Origin: Mycolicibacterium mageritense
Lineage (GTDB): Bacteria; Actinomycetota; Actinomycetes; Mycobacteriales; Mycobacteriaceae
DNA length: 64,000 bases
Assembly: GCF_010727475.1 (NCBI RefSeq)
Contig: NZ_AP022567.1
Coordinates: forward strand, 6,510,001-6,574,000
Reading direction: 5' to 3'
Below the pieces are notes generated by a model. It saw nothing but the letters and a program-made list of their open reading frames with translations. It ran no database searches and had not been told where the DNA came from. A program made the translations under genes and the position numbers. Numbering within the stretch: position 1 is the stretch's first letter; each line of letters begins with the position of its first letter. This document shows, piece after piece, positions 33,233 to 42,458 of the stretch.

Positions 33233-36200
33233 TCAGGTGGAGCAGTAGACGCCAAAAGTACCTTTGGTCACCGCTCTGACGTAGGACTCGGCGCCCGCGA
33301 GTAGTCGCATCTGCTCGTCTGTGCTCGCCGCGATGCTTAGGCCTGGTTGGGCGATGATGGTCGCGAATCTGATGAACAGCAGCGGTGCACGTTCCTGAAT
33401 ACGCAGCAGCGCTTCTCGATCACCGACTTCGTAGGCGGTTTGTCCTGTTCGCACCAGGTAGTTTCGCGCGCGCCGATCGATGTGGTTGATCAGTGGCATC
33501 GCGCCATGGTCTCGCCACCGAGCACCACGGGTGGCTTGACCGCATACTTCGTAGAGGTCGGCGAGACGGCCGCCAGGGTTGGATTGGGATGAGTACTTGC
33601 AGTGCACCAGTGTGACAACCAGATACCCTCCGTCGATCCGAAGGCCCACCAGATCAGCTGCCTCACCTGCGCGGTCGTCGTCGATGAGAACATCGAATGC
33701 CTGATGGTCCTGCAGGTATCGAGACATGTAGGCCTGCACGGAGTCTTGGCGACGGTTGACACCTTGGGACTCCACCGTGATATCGACTCCATCGGCAACC
33801 CACGGCAGCGGCGATAAATTGTCGCGATTGTAGGGCGGCAGCTCAGTGCGCGGTTCGAGCAGCCGATCGTCGCCGGTGATAAGTCGGTCGCCGCTGAGGA
33901 ACAGCGTCGGCTTGTGGTTGTTGAACCATGTCGACAGCGGGATTGCCGATCCGCGGCTCTCGACCTCGACCTCTGCGCCGACGGCCCGGTAGTGCAGACC
34001 CGTGTCACCCACCACGGCGGTATACGGAACATCCCACAGCGGCGTTACTACCGAAAATTGGAACGGCCCAGCGGTCGAGTAATCGTCGATACGGAAGTCG
34101 ACATCGGTGATTAAGAATCTCTTGCTGTCGTAGACCGCGTGCTGTGCGGTGCCGGTTCCGAGATACAGGTTCCATGGCCACTCCACAGCCAGCAACGGGT
34201 GCTGGGGACGCTCGGTCACTGCCATCGGGATGATCATCTCGCGAAATAAGGAGCGCAAATCGACTGATGCGTCGAGCAATTTGGTGCCTTGGTGCCGACA
34301 CCAGTCCCGCCATTGGGAAAGTCCCGGTGCGGTACGCATCGACCAGAAGCGGCCCGACAGCGCGGCGGCGATCGTCACCCGTTCGCCGTTCTCGAACGCT
34401 TTCGCGGCGATGTGCGTGTTGGTCTTGTGGTTGCGTTCAGCCTCATTCAGTGCGGTCTCCACATCGCTGCCGACATGCATGGAGAAACGCTTGTCGCGGT
34501 CGCGTGAATCGAGCAACCCGACGTTGGTGGGTATCAGGCGATCGAGCTGCGCAAAGATGCGGAAGGTATCCATTCCACGGATCATCGTCGGCTCTTCGCC
34601 AAGTACCGCTTCGGCCAGCTGGTCATACTTGCGGTCAGTATCGGAGCCGTGGATGAACAGCAAACCGAGACTGTTGTCGAAATACATGGCAACCAAGTCG
34701 TATGAAACGGTCTGCAATCCAGGCACCTCGCCCCATCTGAGGTCGCTGACCGCTTCGATCACGAACCATGCGACGTTGTCGACCGAGCTCACGCTGATGA
34801 CGCCTTCTAGGACGGTTTCGCCGTATACGTCCAGCGCTGCATCAGGATTCCATTCGGTCGCATAGGTTCGGTAAGCCACTGCGCTCATTTTCGGCTCCAC
34901 CAAACCGACGGGCACCTCCGAAGGTGTCGTTGAAAAGGATTGATCGAACTCGCTAACCTCTTCAGCTCTTGCGATCGCGCGGTCGGTGACGTCGCTGAGC
35001 ACCTTGTCCCAGTCGGGATCTTCCCTCAGCAGCTTCCGCAGCGGCGAGAATTGAGTCGCGGGGTCTCGGGAGACGAATACGCTGGCCGGGCCGATCGGTG
35101 TCGTAGATTGAGTTCTCGCCAGCCGGCCGACGAGCTGTATGACTGGTCCGAGGGACCTGCGGTTGTCGTGGAAGGCAGCAATTTTCAGGTTAGGCAGGTC
35201 GAATCCCTCGCCGAGCATGTCGACGCAGACGATCAGATGGCATCGACGATCGGAGAGCGCAGTGAGCGCTTCTGCCTTTCGGCGTGAGCTGAGGCCGTCA
35301 TGCAATAACTGTGGTTCAGCTTCGGGCGCCATCGATTGGTACATGGCGAAGATCTCTTCGGCGCGCACTCTTGTCGCGGCGCGCGCAAGCAAGATGTGAT
35401 CGAGACCTGCCTCGCGGTCCCTCGTCAGTCGGGCGATCGCTGCAGCGGCGAGGTCGCGGTCGGGGTCCCCGATGGCGACAATGGAGGCGAACTCTATGCG
35501 ACTGAAGTAGCCGTCGTTCTGGGCCTCACGCAGCGGGAATCGCGAAATGACGCGCCCGGGTAGTGAGCGTCCGTCCGAGCGGAACGGTGTCGCGGTGAAC
35601 AGTAAGACTGGGCGTGTATCGAACTGGCGGATGATGGCTGTCCACGTCGTCGCGGGCGCATGGTGAGCTTCGTCGACCACAAGGTGGGTGAACCCGGCGA
35701 GCAGCGCGGCACGCGCATCAGGATGGCCCGCATGTAGGGCATTGGGCGTTGCCACCACGACGTTGCATCGATCGATGAAGGTTGAAGCCTCACCAGGGTC
35801 GGCGAATCCGTGCTCGAGTCGGCCGACGCAGGGCCGCTGTGCCGTTGGCGATACGATGCCTTCACGCTGCAAAATCCCTAGCGATTCGAACTTGCCTGCG
35901 ATCTGATTACGCAAAGCAGTGGAGGGTACGATCACCAACAGCTTGGGCGGGCGAGTAGCCACCATCCACGCCAGCATCGTCTCGGTTTTCCCAGTGCCGG
36001 TGGGCATTACGACGATGGCGGGCTCGCTCAAACCTGAGGACTGGTATCCGACGATTGAATGCAGTGCAGCGATCTGTGGACGCCGCAAGCTGCCAGGCTC
36101 ATCGTGCGGGGTGAATCCGATTGCTTGCCTATATGTCTCAAGCACCAAATCGGGATTCAGCTGCTCGCGATTGCCGCTCCAGCTGATGCGAAACGTTGAT

Positions 36201-36415
36201 CGATTGATGGTAGGAAGGACCGCGACGAGATGCTCTACAGGCCCGCCGATAGCGCCACGATTCGCCGGCCATCGACCGTAGCAACCATGGACACTGAGGT
36301 CGCCAGCGTCGTCAGAGACGGTTAGCTCTTCGCATTCAGGGACGAGCAGTTGACGAATTATGTTGCCGCCGATATTGATTTGCTCGGCCCAGACATTGGC
36401 TGTGCTAATTGTCAT
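33233..36415 (-). CDS. SF2 DEAD/DEAH helicase with possible C-terminal nuclease region
   Basis: A 1,060-residue protein. MPTGTGKT (137-144) is Walker A, VDEAHH (247-252) the DEAH box, followed by FTATPFRSD and QLVGRLARTQ (motif VI). The long C-terminal half includes DDDRAGEAADLVGL and, about ten residues later, VTLVHCKYSS (Lys940). This spacing of acidic residues and x-C-K resembles a PD-(D/E)xK nuclease. ATG 36415 follows AGGTGGA. It is a likely defence or restriction-like enzyme acting on invading DNA. It lies downstream of the DUF3800 and metalloprotease-HicA genes on the same strand. The nuclease call is tentative. Confidence 0.75.
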   Translation of the reverse strand: MTISTANVWAEQINIGGNIIRQLLVPECEELTVSDDAGDLSVHGCYGRWPANRGAIGGPVEHLVAVLPTINRSTFRISWSGNREQLNPDLVLETYRQAIGFTPHDEPGSLRRPQIAALHSIVGYQSSGLSEPAIVVMPTGTGKTETMLAWMVATRPPKLLVIVPSTALRNQIAGKFESLGILQREGIVSPTAQRPCVGRLEHGFADPGEASTFIDRCNVVVATPNALHAGHPDARAALLAGFTHLVVDEAHHAPATTWTAIIRQFDTRPVLLFTATPFRSDGRSLPGRVISRFPLREAQNDGYFSRIEFASIVAIGDPDRDLAAAAIARLTRDREAGLDHILLARAATRVRAEEIFAMYQSMAPEAEPQLLHDGLSSRRKAEALTALSDRRCHLIVCVDMLGEGFDLPNLKIAAFHDNRRSLGPVIQLVGRLARTQSTTPIGPASVFVSRDPATQFSPLRKLLREDPDWDKVLSDVTDRAIARAEEVSEFDQSFSTTPSEVPVGLVEPKMSAVAYRTYATEWNPDAALDVYGETVLEGVISVSSVDNVAWFVIEAVSDLRWGEVPGLQTVSYDLVAMYFDNSLGLLFIHGSDTDRKYDQLAEAVLGEEPTMIRGMDTFRIFAQLDRLIPTNVGLLDSRDRDKRFSMHVGSDVETALNEAERNHKTNTHIAAKAFENGERVTIAAALSGRFWSMRTAPGLSQWRDWCRHQGTKLLDASVDLRSLFREMIIPMAVTERPQHPLLAVEWPWNLYLGTGTAQHAVYDSKRFLITDVDFRIDDYSTAGPFQFSVVTPLWDVPYTAVVGDTGLHYRAVGAEVEVESRGSAIPLSTWFNNHKPTLFLSGDRLITGDDRLLEPRTELPPYNRDNLSPLPWVADGVDITVESQGVNRRQDSVQAYMSRYLQDHQAFDVLIDDDRAGEAADLVGLRIDGGYLVVTLVHCKYSSQSNPGGRLADLYEVCGQATRGARWRDHGAMPLINHIDRRARNYLVRTGQTAYEVGDREALLRIQERAPLLFIRFATIIAQPGLSIAASTDEQMRLLAGAESYVRAVTKGTFGVYCST

Positions 36416-36650
36416 TGAGTCCACCTGGAGACGGATCGGCACTACCGCGTCTATACGCCGTCAGATTGGCGGTTCGGCCTCGGATAGTCGCTGCCGTTCT
36501 TCTGTCTTCTCGGATCCGCAGGCGTTGTGCGTACGCTCGGACAGCTTTTCGTGGCCGATGCGCTTTCCACCGGGCCGCTGTTGGGTCGAGGTCAAGTATC
36601 ACCTCAACGTCCGCCCGTACAACTGGATCCAACTTGGAACGTCCGCCCAC
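36405..36650 (-). CDS. Possible small basic protein bridging two defence-like genes
   Basis: An 81-codon frame (GTG 36650) that overlaps the end of the DUF3800 gene by 52 bp and the helicase start by 11 bp, filling an otherwise empty 183-bp gap. The product is Arg-rich (RKAVRAYAQRLRIREDRR). Overlaps on both sides suit a coupled operon, but there is no recognised family and it may be spurious. Confidence 0.3.
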   Translation of the reverse strand: MGGRSKLDPVVRADVEVILDLDPTAARWKAHRPRKAVRAYAQRLRIREDRRTAATIRGRTANLTAYRRGSADPSPGGLNDN

Positions 36651-37654
36651 ATTGAATCGGCCAGTAAGTATGGACGGATGAGCTCGGCGTCCTGATCCGA
36701 AAGTGTTCGGTCAAGAGCGCTTCGAGCTGCCCAGGCACCCACTCCTGCCACAAGATCAGCCACTTGCACGCGCGCATCGGTGTTCGAATCCAATTGCTGC
36801 AGTGAGGTGATTGGAGGCGAAATACCCATGTTCGGCCATCTGGCGGTGGATATCGCCAGTATGTCCTTGACCGCGAGAGGAATCAGCGCAGCGTATCGAT
36901 CGTGAACGATCTCAATCGGGACGTGGTGCACTTGATGCCAGGCTTTGGCCGTGCTGACGATCGCGGGAACGATCGGTTCCAGCGTGCCCATGCTGGCGAT
37001 CGGGCCGTCCGGCCTGTAGTCAGCGAGGTGATGCCTACCCTGCCACAGGCTTTGCATGATGGCGGTTACATTGCGACGCGAATTCCGAAGTCGAAGATCA
37101 TCGATCACCTGAAGAAGCTCAGCTTCGGTCGTTTTCAGTCCCACCCGCTGTTTGCGACGAACAAACGACACGAACGCACCGAGCAGCTGTTGCCAACGGC
37201 TTTCGCCGAACGCGCGGGGCCCTTCCTGCATCAGGGTCTGCGCCATTCTGTAGGCCGCGCCAGTCGAGTAGATGTCAATGCCGTTCGCGTAGGCGTCTTC
37301 CTCGATGACCAGGTCAATGACCTTGGCTGCCGCCATGTACCACTTGTCGATTACCAGAAACTTCGCCCTGCCTGACAGCGGTCCACCGGGGCTGAACATG
37401 CTCAGGAGCGCGGAACGTCGCCGCGCATCTTGCAGCAGTTTTGTTGATTTGAGTTCGGGGCCCTGGTATTTGACAGTTTCTCGAAGATCATTGATGAACT
37501 GCGACGCGACTACCGAATCAAGATCTGTGCTTCCATGAGCGAAGACTCTTGAGGATCCCTCAATGAGATTCTCTCCGTCAGAGCCGGATTCGTCACAGGC
37601 GATCTGGATGGCTCGTTGAGTATCGGCACCGACGGATGCGATCTGTCTGTCCAT
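36599..37654 (-). CDS. DUF3800-like protein
   Basis: A 351-residue protein. The N-terminal CDESGSDG (20-27) is the DESG motif of the DUF3800 family, and the C-terminal VQVADLVAGVGAW (about 295-308) is its second conserved block (the family ends in xQxADxxAG). DUF3800 proteins are frequent in mobile and defence regions and have an RNase H-like fold by prediction; the activity is unknown. It starts 18 bp after the metalloprotease-HicA gene, so they share an operon. Confidence 0.7.
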   Translation of the reverse strand: MDRQIASVGADTQRAIQIACDESGSDGENLIEGSSRVFAHGSTDLDSVVASQFINDLRETVKYQGPELKSTKLLQDARRRSALLSMFSPGGPLSGRAKFLVIDKWYMAAAKVIDLVIEEDAYANGIDIYSTGAAYRMAQTLMQEGPRAFGESRWQQLLGAFVSFVRRKQRVGLKTTEAELLQVIDDLRLRNSRRNVTAIMQSLWQGRHHLADYRPDGPIASMGTLEPIVPAIVSTAKAWHQVHHVPIEIVHDRYAALIPLAVKDILAISTARWPNMGISPPITSLQQLDSNTDARVQVADLVAGVGAWAARSALDRTLSDQDAELIRPYLLADSMWADVPSWIQLYGRTLR

Positions 37655-37672
37655 TGCTCAGCCTTGCACTGC

Positions 37673-38812
37673 CTAGAATTCGAGATCCATCAGGCGCACA
37701 CCCAACGCATGCGCGATCGATTTCAGTACGGGTGGAGAGAGTGACTCGCGGTTCGCAGGGATGGTAAGTGCTTGCTTCTCGGCATGCTTAAGTCGTATAT
37801 GTGAGCCCTTTCCTCTGCCAGGATCGACTTTCCATCCTTGATTCTCAAGTCGCTGTATGGCTCTTCTGCTGCTTACGGAGGGGAGCGCACGCGTATGGCC
37901 GATCCACGGCAAGATCGGTTCCTTGCCTCTCGGCACGAGCACATGGGTGATGCGCTGGCAGTCGAACAGGCCACGGCAGAGGTGCGGGGCCAGACTCCAC
38001 TCATCGGCCGCGCGCCTGGGGTCCGCAGATGCTTCATGCAGTTGGCTCATCAGCTCGCGTTGCGCCCGGTCGAACTTTCGATCGCTGAAGTACCGGGCCG
38101 CTTCGCGGTAGCTTGGCGGAAGGGTCTGAAACCACTCGGGAAGCATCGCTAGCGTCGCTTCACGCACCAGCTTGGGAACGCCTCGGCGGTACAGACTCTC
38201 CGTCTTGAACCGGCGATACATCTCGGCGCACGCAAGGGCCTCTTCGAGCACGTCGTCAGATCCTTGCTGAATGAGTGGGATGTACACCTCCTTCGAGTAG
38301 GGGAGGTAGCGCCGGGTGCGCTCGACCATTTCGAATCGGATCGCCAGCGATTCGATCTTGTGGTGGTACGCCTCGTGGAGGTAGAGCACCGACATTGCTG
38401 CACGAGACGCACCGGCGAGATTCTCGCGCACCTCGCGTTCGGGCTCGGGCAGTCGATTGACGATTGCGGCGGCAACGTCGAAGACGGCCGTCTCTCGGAT
38501 GTAGATCGCGGAGCCAAGGCCGAAATAGTGGATCGGTGTATACCAGGCGAGGGCATCCAGCACATCGGGCGGTGGCACCAGGAAGCCGCTGCTCGCCCGC
38601 TGTTGGATTTCGTCGTAGGCGTTTGGTCGCCCTGGCGCCCGGTCAAGTGACGCACCCAGGTCCGAGTCTTTTGGGTGAATCTGAGTCCAGTCCGGCTCGT
38701 ACGCGTCGGCGTCGTCTGGGTCGCCAGGCCACGGGCCGTCGCTGTCGAGGTCCACGAGGTCCATCTCGACGAGCGTGTCGACTACCTCATGCAGTGAGAG
38801 CGGGTCAGCCAC
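37673..38812 (-). CDS. Metalloprotease-like protein fused to a HicA-type toxin domain
   Basis: A 379-residue protein. HEAYH (146-150) is an HExxH zinc-protease motif, and a Glu in VLEEALA (about 190) may be the third ligand. The C-terminal 65 residues (SSRRAIQRLENQGWKVDPGRGKGSHIRL...) match HicA mRNA interferases, including the His in the GSHIRL strand. HicA toxins normally stand alone beside a HicB antitoxin; here none is present and the domain is joined to a protease-like region. Cleavage releasing an active RNase is one possible mechanism (inference). The GTG start at 38812 lies 97 bp from the divergent drmD start. Confidence 0.7.
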   Translation of the reverse strand: MADPLSLHEVVDTLVEMDLVDLDSDGPWPGDPDDADAYEPDWTQIHPKDSDLGASLDRAPGRPNAYDEIQQRASSGFLVPPPDVLDALAWYTPIHYFGLGSAIYIRETAVFDVAAAIVNRLPEPEREVRENLAGASRAAMSVLYLHEAYHHKIESLAIRFEMVERTRRYLPYSKEVYIPLIQQGSDDVLEEALACAEMYRRFKTESLYRRGVPKLVREATLAMLPEWFQTLPPSYREAARYFSDRKFDRAQRELMSQLHEASADPRRAADEWSLAPHLCRGLFDCQRITHVLVPRGKEPILPWIGHTRALPSVSSRRAIQRLENQGWKVDPGRGKGSHIRLKHAEKQALTIPANRESLSPPVLKSIAHALGVRLMDLEF

Positions 38813-38895
38813 GAGGGAATATTGCCATACTCGTTAAAAATTGCTGGCGCGCCACGGCGGCCGAAGAAATCCGACCAATGTCCGAGATCCCCGGC

Positions 38896-38901
38896 TACCG
38901 T
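38896..38901 (+). promoter_or_regulatory. -10 box (TACCGT) for the DISARM operon
   Basis: TACCGT is followed by 8 nt and GTG 38910. There is no ribosome binding site, so the operon mRNA may be leaderless; this also supports the GTG start of drmD. Confidence 0.4.
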
Positions 38902-38909
38902 GGTGATGC

Positions 38910-41900
38910 GTGGGGGAGACACCGCGGGAAGAAGCTGACCATCTGTCGCCTGGTCAACGCGCAACAATCCGTCGAGCGGTGCAACAAGCGGTCGATGAAC
39001 ACGGCATCGAATGGGCAATGCGCAACACCTGCGCCCAGCTCGAAGCTAAGTACGGCATCTCTTACGACACCATCGAGTACCTGCTCCATGACGAGTTGCC
39101 GGCGGCGTTGCCCGAGGAGCTGCTGACTTCGGGTCAGCGGAACAAGATCCGACGGGATTTCATTGCTGCGACCTCCAATACCGACCCCACCCGCAGAGAC
39201 ACCGCCGCAGCCGAGGTGATCAAGCGGTCCGCCGAGCACTTCGGAGTGTCCGAAGACACCATCCGCGCCGTTGTCGGTATCGACGGCGATACTGTTCGGC
39301 CAACGCCACCACCCGGAGGACCACCTGTGCCTGTAGCTGCCCCGTCCCTGCCCGAGCCCGGTCAGGTTGTTGAGGTGCGCGGTTCGACGTGGGCGGTCGC
39401 CAACGTTCAAGCCCAGGGTCTACCCCTCAGCCCAGCTGACGACGCAGCCGCGAAACTAGATCACGTCGTCGACCTGCAGTCACTCGACGAGGATCGCCTC
39501 GGTGAACAGCTGTCGGTGATCTGGGAGCTGGAGGTCGGCAAGACCGTCACCCCGCCGCAGGGCTTGCCCGAGCACATCAACCCAGAGGGCTTCGACGATC
39601 CTGTCACCTTGGCCGGCTTCATCGACGCGATGCGCTGGGGCGCGGTCACTTCAGCAGATCCGAACCGCTACCAGGCGCCGTTCTGGTCGGGGGTCACGGT
39701 GGAGGCATACCAGCTCGAACCACTGCGTCGGGCGTTGACCAGCCCGCGGACCAACCTGCTTCTGGCCGATGACGTCGGATTGGGCAAGACCATTGAGGCC
39801 GGCCTGGTCGTGCAGGAACTGTTCCTGCGGCATCGTGCCCGCACGGCAGTGATCGTGTGCCCGCCAAGCTTGGCGTTGAAGTGGCAGGACGAGATGCGGG
39901 ACAAGTTCGGCCTGCAGTTCGTCATCGTCAACAGTGAACTGATGGCCGAGGTGCGCCGTACCCACGGCCTGCACGCCAACCCCTTCCAGCTGTATCCACG
40001 GGTGATCGTGTCAATGGCGTGGCTGCCGCAGGTGCGCTGCCAGCGCTTGCTGCGCGACGTCTACGCCCAGGCCAAGAACCCCAAGCTGGGCAAGCGGTTC
40101 ACCTTCGACGTACTTATCGTCGATGAGGCCCACCACGTCGCTCCGTCGAGCCCCTCGGCCATCCACGGCGGACGCGGCTATTCGGTGGACACCCAACGAA
40201 CCATTGCGGTGCGCCAGCTCGCCGACACGTGCGAGCACCGCCTGTTCTTGAGCGCCACGCCGCACAACGGCTACCCGGAGTCGTTTACCGCGCTCATGGA
40301 GATGATCGACCCCCGCCGGTTCTCCCGCGGCGCGCTCCTGGATTCCACCGCGCTCAAGGACGTGACGGTACGCCGCCTCAAGCGTGACCTCACGGGGAAA
40401 GGGTTCAAGGACCGCGAGGTCAAGATTCTCGACTTCACGCCCGAGGACAGCGAACAGGAGATGTTCTCGCTTCTCGATGACATCGTCACCCGCAGCGCCA
40501 AGCAGAACGGCACCAAACCTGGCGGTGACATCGTCACGATGCTGCTCAAGAAGCGGTTCCTGTCCAGCCCGTTCGCCTTCGGGATGACGATCAACCACTA
40601 CCGCGACGCGCGCGCCGGACGGGGGTTACGCGCAGACGAGTACGACGACATCTTCGGAGAAGGCCAGGCCGACGAGGAAGAAGGTCTCTGGGAGCACGAC
40701 GAGGCCGAGCGACTGCGCGAGTCCAAGGCCTCCGATCCACTCAGCGCCGCCGAACCCGGTCAGCTGGAGAAACTCGCCGACTGGGGCTTGAGTTACGAAA
40801 GTCGGCCCGACTCGCGCGTAGACCGACTGCTCACCTTTCTCGACGCGGTTTGCCGGCCCGACGGCACCCACTGGACCAATGAGCGGGTCGTGGTGTTCAC
40901 CGAATACGCCCACACGCTCGGCTGGCTGCAACGAGTACTCACTCAGCGCGGCTACGCCGACCGGCTGGCCGTCATCGAGGGTGCAACCCCTACCGAGGAC
41001 CGCGAGTACATCCGGTCGCAGTTCACTGCCGACCCGACCGAGGAACCAGTGCGGGTGCTGCTGGCCACCGATGCCGCTGGCGAGGGCATCGATCTGCAGA
41101 ACCACTGCCACCGGTTGGTGAACTTCGACATCCCCTTCAACCCGTCGAGACTCGAACAGCGAATTGGCCGCATAGACCGTTACGGGCAGACCGAAACACC
41201 CGAGGTGTTTCACTTCGTACCCGACGACAACTCCTCCACCTACGCCGCCGACGCGAATTTCATGGCCCGCATCGCTCGCAAGATTGCCCAGGTCGAGGTG
41301 GACCTGGGATCTGCCAACCAGGTGATCGGTGACGAGATCCAGGAGCATTTTGCCCGCCGAAAACCCGCCAAACGCAAAGCCAAGGGCCTCGACGGCAATC
41401 AGGTGATCCAGGAAGCCTTGGCCGGCGGCATCGAACTCAACACCCGCCTCACCGAGCTGGAACGTGGCTACGACGCCTCACGTGCAGATCTGCACCTGGA
41501 ACCGCAGAACCTGCGCCGCGTGGTCGACACCGCGCTTCGGATCAACCACCAGCTTCCGCTGGAACCGGTCGGCGACACCGACACCGACGCCGAGGTGTTC
41601 GCGATGCCACCGTTGAGCCCCGCCTGGCAGGACACCCTCAGAGGCTTAGCTACCCGGCTGAAACCTGATGTGCTGCGCCCGATTACATTCGATCCGACCG
41701 CGGCTGAAGGACGCGCCGACCTGGTGTACGTCCACCTGGGACATCCGATCGTGCAGAAAGCGCAACGTCTACTGCGCCGTTCGCTGTGGAGTGTGGATTC
41801 CACCCTGAACAGAGCTACCGCGGTGGTGATCGACGATATGGCTGAATCGTTCGTCGCGGCAGTGACCCGCATGGTGCTCGTCGGTCGCGGTGGAGTGCGG

Positions 41901-42458
41901 CTGCACGAGGAGGTCTTTCTTGTTGGCGTTCGCCTACGAGGCCGCCGTGCGATGGCCGAGGCGAAGGCCGAACACGCCCTTGATCATGCCCTGGACGGGG
42001 AGCGTCTGACGCTGGCCAGCCGCCGGGTCCGCGACGAGCTTTGTGAGATCTGGAATGCGGCGGACGCGCCGCTGCGCGCTCGGCTGGACGAGTCTATGCA
42101 CGCTCGCGCCGACCGACGACACGCCCAGGTGCTGGAGCAGCTGGACAAACGCCGGGCCGCCGACATCCAGCGGGCGCGTGACATCTTCTCGGCATTCCGG
42201 ACCAACCTGCGGGAATCACTAACTCTGTTGCGTAGCAAGGAATCCGAAGCTGAGACGATGTTGTGGGCCGACGAGCAGCAGAAGCAATGGCGCCGCGACA
42301 TCGACTCGATGGAGCGTCGTCTCGACGAACTCGACGACGAGGAGGCCCGCGAGATCGCGGCTATCGCCGACCGCTACGCCGACGTCAAACCCCACACCAC
42401 CGCTGCCGCTGTGGTGTTCGCCCTCACTCCTGAGGATGCGAAAGGAGGGTTGCGCTGA
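38910..42458 (+). CDS. drmD: DISARM SNF2-like helicase DrmD
   Basis: A 1,182-residue SNF2/SF2 translocase, the marker of class 1 DISARM. DDVGLGKT (about 286-293) is Walker A, VDEAHH (about 403) the DEAH box, SATPHNGYPESF motif III, and QRIGRIDRYGQ motif VI. The N-terminal 125 residues hold two similar units: SPGQRATIRR (13-22) with YGISYDTI (48-55), and TSGQRNKIRR (73-82) with FGVSEDTI (111-118). The C-terminus is a long charged coiled coil. DISARM restricts many double-stranded DNA phages. The stop overlaps the methyltransferase start (TGATG). Confidence 0.92.
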   Translation: MGETPREEADHLSPGQRATIRRAVQQAVDEHGIEWAMRNTCAQLEAKYGISYDTIEYLLHDELPAALPEELLTSGQRNKIRRDFIAATSNTDPTRRDTAAAEVIKRSAEHFGVSEDTIRAVVGIDGDTVRPTPPPGGPPVPVAAPSLPEPGQVVEVRGSTWAVANVQAQGLPLSPADDAAAKLDHVVDLQSLDEDRLGEQLSVIWELEVGKTVTPPQGLPEHINPEGFDDPVTLAGFIDAMRWGAVTSADPNRYQAPFWSGVTVEAYQLEPLRRALTSPRTNLLLADDVGLGKTIEAGLVVQELFLRHRARTAVIVCPPSLALKWQDEMRDKFGLQFVIVNSELMAEVRRTHGLHANPFQLYPRVIVSMAWLPQVRCQRLLRDVYAQAKNPKLGKRFTFDVLIVDEAHHVAPSSPSAIHGGRGYSVDTQRTIAVRQLADTCEHRLFLSATPHNGYPESFTALMEMIDPRRFSRGALLDSTALKDVTVRRLKRDLTGKGFKDREVKILDFTPEDSEQEMFSLLDDIVTRSAKQNGTKPGGDIVTMLLKKRFLSSPFAFGMTINHYRDARAGRGLRADEYDDIFGEGQADEEEGLWEHDEAERLRESKASDPLSAAEPGQLEKLADWGLSYESRPDSRVDRLLTFLDAVCRPDGTHWTNERVVVFTEYAHTLGWLQRVLTQRGYADRLAVIEGATPTEDREYIRSQFTADPTEEPVRVLLATDAAGEGIDLQNHCHRLVNFDIPFNPSRLEQRIGRIDRYGQTETPEVFHFVPDDNSSTYAADANFMARIARKIAQVEVDLGSANQVIGDEIQEHFARRKPAKRKAKGLDGNQVIQEALAGGIELNTRLTELERGYDASRADLHLEPQNLRRVVDTALRINHQLPLEPVGDTDTDAEVFAMPPLSPAWQDTLRGLATRLKPDVLRPITFDPTAAEGRADLVYVHLGHPIVQKAQRLLRRSLWSVDSTLNRATAVVIDDMAESFVAAVTRMVLVGRGGVRLHEEVFLVGVRLRGRRAMAEAKAEHALDHALDGERLTLASRRVRDELCEIWNAADAPLRARLDESMHARADRRHAQVLEQLDKRRAADIQRARDIFSAFRTNLRESLTLLRSKESEAETMLWADEQQKQWRRDIDSMERRLDELDDEEAREIAAIADRYADVKPHTTAAAVVFALTPEDAKGGLR

